DNA from: a virus | DNA length: 26,400 nt | Direction: 5' to 3' (one strand) | IMG/VR virus record: IMGVR_UViG_3300010400_000049 | Span: 1 to 26,400 of that record | In this document: positions 21,433 through 26,400 of the stretch, one piece after another | Position numbering within the stretch: the first letter of the stretch is position 1 | How the letters are laid out: each line of letters begins with the position of its first letter | The notes under the pieces: generated by a model | What the model saw: only the letters and a program-made list of their open reading frames with translations | The model's database searches: none | What the model was told of the DNA's origin: nothing | Translations under genes and position numbers: made by a program

Positions 21433-23043
21433 ATGATGACTCGTCTCCGAACGGCCGGCCTTGCGCTGGCGATGATACTCACGACAACGACGCTCTCTCA
21501 GATGGCTACCGGCACGCTCGCGCCTGCGCCGTATCTCACCGTCTTCGATGATAACGGAGTCATCGTGCCGGGAGCGTGTATCTGGACGTACGTCGCTGGC
21601 ACCACGACGCCAGTCGCGACATACACCGACGTTGGCCTGTCTGTCGCGAATGGTAACCCCATTATTGCCGATTCTACGGGGCGGTTCGTCGCCTATCTGG
21701 CGCTGGCTCAAAGCTACAAGTTCATCTTTGAGACAGCCTGCACGCCGCCAGCGCACGGCGCGACGATCAAGACATCCGACAACATCGCGGCCGTTCCCGC
21801 GTCCAGCAACAACGTGGACGTGGTTGGCACGGCCGGCGTCACGCTCTCGGCGGGGCAGTGCGCGTACATGTCGGATGGCAGCGACGGACACACACCGGGA
21901 CAGTGGTTCAAGTGCGACTCGGGTAGCGCCTTTACCTCCACGACACCCGAAATTGGCATCCCAGTCACGGCGATTACAAGCGGAACTTCAGGACCGATTC
22001 GGATCATGGGTTCCGTGACGGGCCTGTCCTCGTTGAGCGTCGGTGTCGAGTATTTCGTGGGCGTGGCTGGCGCGTTGACAGCCGTGGTTCCGACGAATCC
22101 GAACGTCAAGCGTCATGTCGGCCATGCGGATTCCTCAACCTCGCTAGTCCTGACAGGCGATCCGCCGCCGCCGCATCGCGCACAAGCGGCCGTCAACAAT
22201 TTCCGATTGTCGGCGATCTCTGGGCAGTGCTCGACGCTGGCCGACGTGACGGCTATCACATCGATCGCGCTCACGCCATGCAACGGCGCGCGGATCACGC
22301 TCGCGGACACGCTTGGTAATATGGAGACGTGCGTCTCGGACATCAAGACGGTGGCCGTGCCGAACGTCGCCGCGCAGATGTACGACGTGTTCGCCTACGA
22401 CACGACGTTTGGCACCTGTGATGTGCAGATGGAAACGCTGGCGTGGACGAACGACACTACGCGAGCCACGGGCATCTCCAGGGGAACGATCGGGTTTATC
22501 TTCAAAACGGGCGATAGCTCGCGGCGCTATCTGGGCTCGTTCCGCACAGTGGCTGGCGCTGGTCAGACCGAAGACAGTGCCGCTAAACGACTTCTCTGGA
22601 ACTATGACAACCGTCGTCCGCGCCCCCTGTTCAAAACCGACACGACGGACAGTTGGAACTACACCACGGCCGCGTGGCGGCAGGCGAATGGCGCCGCCGC
22701 GAATCAGGTCGAGGTCGTCGTGGGCTTATCAGAGGGCGTAATGTCGCTGCAATCAGCGGCGTCGGCCGTCAACAATACGGCCGAAGCGATTGTGTTCACC
22801 GCGATCGGCGAAGACTCCACGACCACGCCACACGCGCAAAACCTTGGCAAGGTGTTCCGCATCGGCGCAGCGGCCACGACGCACGGATCGGGGTTTTCAC
22901 TATTGAACATCGTGCCTCCGATTGGGAGGCACTTCTACGCATGGCTGGAATTTGGGAACGGCGTGAATATAACGACATGGTTTGGCGATAACGGCGCGTC
23001 TGATCGTTGGACGACCGGACTGAGTGGATGGATCGAAGGATGA
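21433..23043 (+). CDS. Tail fibre/spike protein with signal-like N-terminus
   Basis: 536 residues; GAAGGG lies about 9 nt upstream. Residues 1-22 (MMTRLRTAGLALAMILTTTT) look like a Sec signal or membrane anchor. From about residue 33, PYLTVFDDNGVIVPGACIWT, VAGTTTPVATYTDVGLSVA and NPIIADSTGRFVAYL form a domain very common at the N-terminus of phage tail fibres/spikes. The rest is beta-rich, Thr/Ser/Gly/Ala-rich, with a C-terminal lectin-like feel and several Cys. An ATG at 21502 would remove the signal-like part but lacks a Shine-Dalgarno. The protein probably binds the host surface. The stop overlaps the next start. Confidence 0.82.
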   Translation: MMTRLRTAGLALAMILTTTTLSQMATGTLAPAPYLTVFDDNGVIVPGACIWTYVAGTTTPVATYTDVGLSVANGNPIIADSTGRFVAYLALAQSYKFIFETACTPPAHGATIKTSDNIAAVPASSNNVDVVGTAGVTLSAGQCAYMSDGSDGHTPGQWFKCDSGSAFTSTTPEIGIPVTAITSGTSGPIRIMGSVTGLSSLSVGVEYFVGVAGALTAVVPTNPNVKRHVGHADSSTSLVLTGDPPPPHRAQAAVNNFRLSAISGQCSTLADVTAITSIALTPCNGARITLADTLGNMETCVSDIKTVAVPNVAAQMYDVFAYDTTFGTCDVQMETLAWTNDTTRATGISRGTIGFIFKTGDSSRRYLGSFRTVAGAGQTEDSAAKRLLWNYDNRRPRPLFKTDTTDSWNYTTAAWRQANGAAANQVEVVVGLSEGVMSLQSAASAVNNTAEAIVFTAIGEDSTTTPHAQNLGKVFRIGAAATTHGSGFSLLNIVPPIGRHFYAWLEFGNGVNITTWFGDNGASDRWTTGLSGWIEG

Positions 23044-23777
23044 CGAAGCGGTTCCTGCTCGTCGCGGCGTTCGCGCTCCTCGTCTGCCGTCCGGCGAGCG
23101 CGAGTAACTACGGGCCTCCGTTCCTGCAGGTTGCAGCGTGGACGAACATTGGCGCCACGACGCGCTATCCCGCGTCAGGCACGTACGACCTCTCCGACTA
23201 CGCGTACATCGGCGGGATCATCGGCCTTGACCCTGCGGGACAGACGAGTCGTGGCGTGGTCACGTTCTTTTGGACGACGGACACGGCAGGCTCGCATATC
23301 GTGGGCGTGCAAGGGTTCCATCTCGCCTCGCAGATTGTCTCCACGAACCAGATCCGGTTGCCGAATCAGGGGCCGTACCTGTACGTCATCTATCAGCCGT
23401 TTCTTGGACCGAACCCGCTGGCGATCAATTTTTTCGGCACGAATGTCGGGAATGCGCTTCAGGAGATCCCGGGCGACACGATCCTGATCGATGAGCAGAA
23501 TCGCACGCTCGCCCCGGGCGCCACGGCCACGATCTACCCAGCGGACTATTTCGCGGGTGAGATGCGGCTGTGGTTGGCGGCGGCATCGGGCCTCGTCGTC
23601 ACGTTGTACGGGTTCGATCTGACGGATCAATGGTGGCCGCTCGATTCCACCGGTAACGGAAGTATCACGACGGTTGCGCCGATGGGGAGTTGGTTCGTCT
23701 TTCTCTATAACGCAACCGGCAGCGCAGTCACCTATTCGGTGGCGGCGACGCCGCTGCTTGCGAGCACGACTCGGTAG
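23040..23777 (+). CDS. Exported beta-rich phage protein with Sec signal peptide
   Basis: 245 residues from ATG 23040, overlapping the preceding stop (ATGA). The N-terminus MTKRFLLVAAFALLVCRPAS is a textbook signal: basic n-region, hydrophobic core and ASA at 19-21 with predicted cleavage before Ser22. The mature part is beta-rich and aromatic (FLQVAAWTNIGATTRYPASG, YLYVIYQPFLGPNP, WFVFLYNATGSAVTYSVAA). No catalytic motif is seen. It is translationally coupled to the fibre gene. It may be a periplasmic or surface protein (for example superinfection exclusion) or a virion protein with a cleaved leader. The family is unknown. Confidence 0.75.
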   Translation: MTKRFLLVAAFALLVCRPASASNYGPPFLQVAAWTNIGATTRYPASGTYDLSDYAYIGGIIGLDPAGQTSRGVVTFFWTTDTAGSHIVGVQGFHLASQIVSTNQIRLPNQGPYLYVIYQPFLGPNPLAINFFGTNVGNALQEIPGDTILIDEQNRTLAPGATATIYPADYFAGEMRLWLAAASGLVVTLYGFDLTDQWWPLDSTGNGSITTVAPMGSWFVFLYNATGSAVTYSVAATPLLASTTR

Positions 23778-23788
23778 AGGTGACATTG

Positions 23789-23956
23789 ATGCTCTCGATC
23801 ATCGTGACGCTCCTGATTGTCGGTATCTGCCTCTACGTGGTTGATCAGATCCCGATGCCGGGATCGATTAAGGCCATCATCCATGCCATCGCCTTGCTTA
23901 TGGTGTGTTTGTGGCTCCTGAGCGCGTTTGGCGTCGCGCATCTACCGCATTGCTAA
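23789..23956 (+). CDS. Small two-helix membrane protein, Thivi_2564-like
   Basis: 55 residues with AGAGGTGA 5 nt before the ATG. Two hydrophobic helices (LSIIVTLLIVGICLYVV, residues 2-18; AIIHAIALLMVCLWLLSAFG, 29-48) flank DQIPMPGSIK. This layout (two short spans around IPM...IK) recalls the small Thivi_2564-type phage membrane family. It could be a holin or lysis accessory, since it lies next to another membrane protein, but the sequence alone does not prove this. Confidence 0.75.
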   Translation: MLSIIVTLLIVGICLYVVDQIPMPGSIKAIIHAIALLMVCLWLLSAFGVAHLPHC

Positions 23957-23972
23957 TCAAGGGACCGAACCT

Positions 23973-24296
23973 ATGGGCCGCTCAGTCGCGCTGACGCTGA
24001 CCGTCTTCGCCGCCGCCATTGAACCTATCGCCGCCAGCGAACCCGACATCATGCGGTACGCCATCACGCAGGGTGGGCTGCTGCTCGTGGTGCTTGTGCT
24101 GCTCGGCTATATCCGGTGGCTCCATCAGGATCGGCTCGCGGAGAAAGATCGTCAGATCGAAGAGAAAGACGAGAAGCTCCAAGCCATGATCACGCTGGCA
24201 ACAGAGGTGAAGGTGGCGCTGGCGCGGAGCGTGGACGCGGCAGCAACGCTCGCGCGCACGGTGGAGAAGATCGAGGATCGCAAAACCCCTCGATGA
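23973..24296 (+). CDS. Membrane-anchored coiled-coil protein, holin candidate
   Basis: 107 residues from ATG 23973 (GGGA about 9 nt upstream). Residues 1-22 are weakly hydrophobic. A clear transmembrane segment GGLLLVVLVLLGYIRW lies at about residues 34-49. After it a charged coiled coil (HQDRLAEKDRQIEEKDEKLQ) and an Ala/Val helix run to the end. One membrane helix plus a cytoplasmic coiled coil is typical of BhlA/holin-like and spanin-type phage proteins, so a lysis role is plausible. The stop overlaps the next start (ATGA). Confidence 0.7.
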   Translation: MGRSVALTLTVFAAAIEPIAASEPDIMRYAITQGGLLLVVLVLLGYIRWLHQDRLAEKDRQIEEKDEKLQAMITLATEVKVALARSVDAAATLARTVEKIEDRKTPR

Positions 24297-24490
24297 TGCT
24301 CCAAGAGGATCTGGATCGATTGATCTGTCCGAAGTGTAACCAGCATAACAGCCCCAATATCGAGCCGTTGATCAGGTCAGAACCGCACGGGATTGCACGC
24401 TGCGGCGTGTGCGGCTGCGTCGGCCTTGAGTCGGCCTTTAAGCCGTGGATCTGGACGCCGCCGTACCGTGTCAATCAGCCGCGCAAGTAG
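24293..24490 (+). CDS. Small zinc-ribbon protein, 65 aa
   Basis: ATG 24293 overlaps the preceding stop (ATGA). Residues 12-15 are CPKC and residues 37-42 CGVCGC, giving a two-knuckle zinc ribbon, with a Trp/Pro-rich tail (FKPWIWTPPYRVNQPRK). No other domain is seen. Such small ribbons in phages are usually of unknown function; DNA or protein binding is possible. Confidence 0.7.
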   Translation: MMLQEDLDRLICPKCNQHNSPNIEPLIRSEPHGIARCGVCGCVGLESAFKPWIWTPPYRVNQPRK

Positions 24491-24541
24491 GCCCGTACGG
24501 CTCGGCTCTGTTCTTACGTCACATGCCGTAATGTGGACCGC

Positions 24542-24766
24542 ATGAGGCTGTGTGAATCGTGCGGCACGCCTTGCGCGATGCGTATCTGCGGCGACTGTGA
24601 GCAGGCAGCAGTCAAGCTCGCCCGATCGCTCGGCCATTGCTATCACCATCCCGATGGGCCAGTCGGCGGCTGTCAGGATTGCAAGAGCGTCATATGGGAC
24701 GTCATTCGCAAGACGTATCGCTTCACCAACCCAACATGGCTTTTCTCGAATGAAGATCACTCTTAA
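24542..24766 (+). CDS. Small Cys-rich protein, 74 aa
   Basis: ATG 24542 is used; a GTG at 24533 is possible and neither has a good Shine-Dalgarno. The Cys pattern CESCGTPCAMRICGDC (residues 4-19) and CQDC at about 48-51, with HCYHH between, suggests one or two zinc sites. It overlaps the following gene by 17 nt. Function unknown. It could be related in role to the neighbouring ribbon protein. Confidence 0.55.
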   Translation: MRLCESCGTPCAMRICGDCEQAAVKLARSLGHCYHHPDGPVGGCQDCKSVIWDVIRKTYRFTNPTWLFSNEDHS

Positions 24767-25988
24767 AGCCGCCAACGGCAAATACGTCTGCGCCGAGGAA
24801 GGCGGCGGCATCGACACGCGCAATCCAGCCACGCCGATCGCGCTCCGCGCTAATCGCGACGTTGCCGCGTCGTGGGAGACGTTCACCGCCGAATTTCTCG
24901 GTGGCCCGTGGGTCGCGCTGAAGACGTGCAACGGCTTCTACGTGACAGCCGAAGGCGGCGGCGGAAGCGTGCTCAGGACGGACGCAACAGGCATCGGTCC
25001 GTGGGAGCACCTCATGCTCTTCGGCGACACAGAGCGCGGGTTTGGCTTCAGGACGTGGGACAACGCGCACTACATCTGCGCGGAAGTCGGATCGCCCGAT
25101 CCGGTCCTCAACGCCACGCGCACGCAGCAGCAATCGTGGGAGACGTTTCAGCCGCGCATCATCAGGCCATTGCCGAACCTCAAGGATTGGAAAGGCGCGA
25201 TCGTCATCCCCGACGCGCTTCCCGGGATCCCATTCGGCGATGGCCGTCGTATCTGGACGGCGGCGTACGGCTGCTACGACCACGATTGGCGTGCCCTGAT
25301 CAGGAACGCGTATGCCCAACGTGGGTACACGCATTTCGTCTACAACTGCGCCGGCCTGCCGTACGCGGGTGACTACCCGGAGCTGGCCGACGATCCGATG
25401 CGTGTCGAGCGCGATCTGCGCGAGCTGATCGATGCCGGTCTTGTCCCGGTCGTCTGCGCGACGGATGATCGCAACCGCAACATTATTCCAGTCGCGTCCT
25501 TTCTCGCCAACGGAGCGCTCATCGACGTCTGTTTCCCGATGTGGGAGATGAACGGCGTCCTCAACAACAACACGGACGTGATGAAGGGGCTGATTCAGGC
25601 GACGCGCGCCGCCGCGCCGCACGCCGACTGCTATCTCCACTTCACGCCCGGGCACGGCTCGATCGATCAGAACGAAGCCGCCGGCTGGCACTGGTGTCAA
25701 GAGCACGGCGTCACGGGCCTGCTCGCGCAGGGGAGCAACCGCTTCCCGCCGGGAGATCCCGTCGCTGAAGGGCAGGGCTTGGAGTCAACAGCCATCCGTC
25801 TCGCCGGCCGTACGGACCTTGGAGCGCCGCCGGATTGGGCTGGACTGCATCAGCTCACCGTGAAGTTTGAATACGGTGTGTTTGACGTTTACCACGGGAA
25901 TGTGACCGAAGCTGCCCAACGCGACTACACGTCACTATTTCTTCCACATGCACCACACGTCAGCGGTTATGGCGACGGTGGCCGGTGA
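24750..25988 (+). CDS. Beta-trefoil plus glycosidase-like barrel protein
   Basis: 412 residues from ATG 24750. The N-terminal 135 residues hold three repeats, each with N(G/A)xYxxAE (residues 9-16, 61-68, 105-112) and a WE(T/H)(F/L) block (42-45, 85-88, 130-133), the hallmark of a fascin-like beta-trefoil that binds carbohydrate. After a linker, residues about 165-335 look like a TIM-barrel hydrolase-type domain: IWTAAYGCYDHDWRALIRNA, GYTHFVYNCAGLPYAGDYP, LIDAGLVPVVCATDD and FPMWEMN (Glu266 a candidate catalytic residue). This suggests binding and perhaps cutting of cell-surface glycan: depolymerase or lysin. It is not a known endolysin by motif. Confidence 0.75.
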   Translation: MKITLKAANGKYVCAEEGGGIDTRNPATPIALRANRDVAASWETFTAEFLGGPWVALKTCNGFYVTAEGGGGSVLRTDATGIGPWEHLMLFGDTERGFGFRTWDNAHYICAEVGSPDPVLNATRTQQQSWETFQPRIIRPLPNLKDWKGAIVIPDALPGIPFGDGRRIWTAAYGCYDHDWRALIRNAYAQRGYTHFVYNCAGLPYAGDYPELADDPMRVERDLRELIDAGLVPVVCATDDRNRNIIPVASFLANGALIDVCFPMWEMNGVLNNNTDVMKGLIQATRAAAPHADCYLHFTPGHGSIDQNEAAGWHWCQEHGVTGLLAQGSNRFPPGDPVAEGQGLESTAIRLAGRTDLGAPPDWAGLHQLTVKFEYGVFDVYHGNVTEAAQRDYTSLFLPHAPHVSGYGDGGR

Positions 25989-26248
25989 TTCAGCCGCCCT
26001 ACAGCGAATGCACGGGCGAGATCGTGGACCCGCCGCCAGATCCGCCAGCGCGCTCCGAGACGGTGGCTATTGGCTTCTGGCTCGCCCTGATTATCGGCCT
26101 GATGATCGTAGAGATCGTCGCGAACACCCACGGCAAGCGCACGCCGTCGCAATTTCTGAAGCGACACACCGGCAAGATCCTGAAGCTGATCGGCGTTGTT
26201 GGGTTCTTTGCGTTGGGCTGGCATCTCTTCTACGGAGGCCCGTTCTAG
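25985..26248 (+). CDS. Small membrane protein, 87 aa
   Basis: GTG 25985 overlaps the previous stop (GTGA). After a Pro-rich start (residues 10-22) come two transmembrane segments: IGFWLALIIGLMIVEIVA (about 31-48) and LKLIGVVGFFALGWHLFYGG (about 66-85), joined by a basic loop HGKRTPSQFLKRH. Small two-span proteins with such a loop are frequent in phages, often near lysis or tail genes. Function unknown. Confidence 0.7.
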   Translation: MIQPPYSECTGEIVDPPPDPPARSETVAIGFWLALIIGLMIVEIVANTHGKRTPSQFLKRHTGKILKLIGVVGFFALGWHLFYGGPF

Positions 26249-26249
26249 G

Positions 26250-26400
26250 ATGATTCTGGGCCTCATCTTTCAGGCGATCACGGCCTTCACGCCTTTCGAG
26301 CACGCCGCGCCTATCCTGCTCTTCGGTCACTTCCTCTCCTGTCCTGAGCCTGACGTAGACGATGGCTACGGCGAGCTGGAGTACGAGCACCAGACCACCG
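26250..26400 (+). CDS. Partial ORF at right edge, unknown function
   Basis: ATG 26250 directly follows the preceding stop and the frame is open for 50 codons to the window end. The product starts MILGLIFQAITAFTPFEHAA, then turns acidic (PEPDVDDGYGELEYEHQT). The apolar N-terminus may be a membrane segment. Nothing more can be said from the fragment. Confidence 0.5.
   Translation, partial: MILGLIFQAITAFTPFEHAAPILLFGHFLSCPEPDVDDGYGELEYEHQTT

Overview
The window is part of the genome of a tailed double-stranded DNA bacteriophage (or prophage) with a P22-like, short-tailed (podovirus) morphogenesis module. Protein-level resemblance by eye supports this: large terminase with complete ATPase and nuclease motifs, P22-type portal, scaffold, P22 gp5-like coat, gp4-like tail accessory factor, gp10-like tail hub and a run of ejection-type internal proteins, in canonical order. 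The DNA is GC-rich, most starts have Shine-Dalgarno sites (often AAAGGA or GGAG), and many neighbouring genes overlap as ATGA or TGATG. The host cannot be named from the sequence. No integrase, replication gene or classical endolysin is seen in the window.

Layout. (1) Positions 1-2767 hold a leftward operon. A near-consensus sigma70 promoter (2739-2767) carries a palindrome in its spacer. It is followed by a 10-residue leader ORF, a 98-aa coiled-coil protein, a 55-aa protein, a MoxR-type AAA+ ATPase, a DUF3150-like protein and a partial HExxH metallopeptidase of the DUF2201/VWA-like class. (2) Positions 2768-3901 contain divergent control DNA, a rightward Cys-motif/HTH protein, and a repeat-rich, partly AT-rich stretch without a convincing gene. 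(3) Positions 3902-6538 hold two small proteins, terminase small and large subunits and a hypothetical gene. (4) Positions 6535-10213 hold a CAT-anticodon tRNA embedded in a small ORF, the portal, two small proteins, an HNH endonuclease and an intrinsic terminator. (5) Positions 10242-16742 hold scaffold, coat, head-associated proteins and the gp4/gp10 head-tail completion proteins. (6) Positions 16739-21432 hold a GNAT-like protein and four internal/ejection candidates. (7) Positions 21433-26400 hold a tail fibre with an unusual signal-like N-terminus, a second protein with a clear Sec signal peptide, small membrane and zinc-ribbon proteins, a beta-trefoil plus glycosidase-like barrel protein, and a partial gene at the right edge.

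How it works together: the rightward genes package DNA, build the capsid, close the portal, eject internal proteins and recognise the host surface. The leftward operon is a separate, separately promoted unit. An AAA+ ATPase is encoded with a metallopeptidase and an intermediate protein, a MoxR-VWA-like chaperone/protease arrangement whose role in phages is unresolved. The most notable points are this operon with its operator-bearing promoter, the tRNA lying in frame inside a coding sequence, the T8G9 tract that could join two ORFs by a -1 frameshift, and Sec-type signals on two consecutive tail-region proteins.
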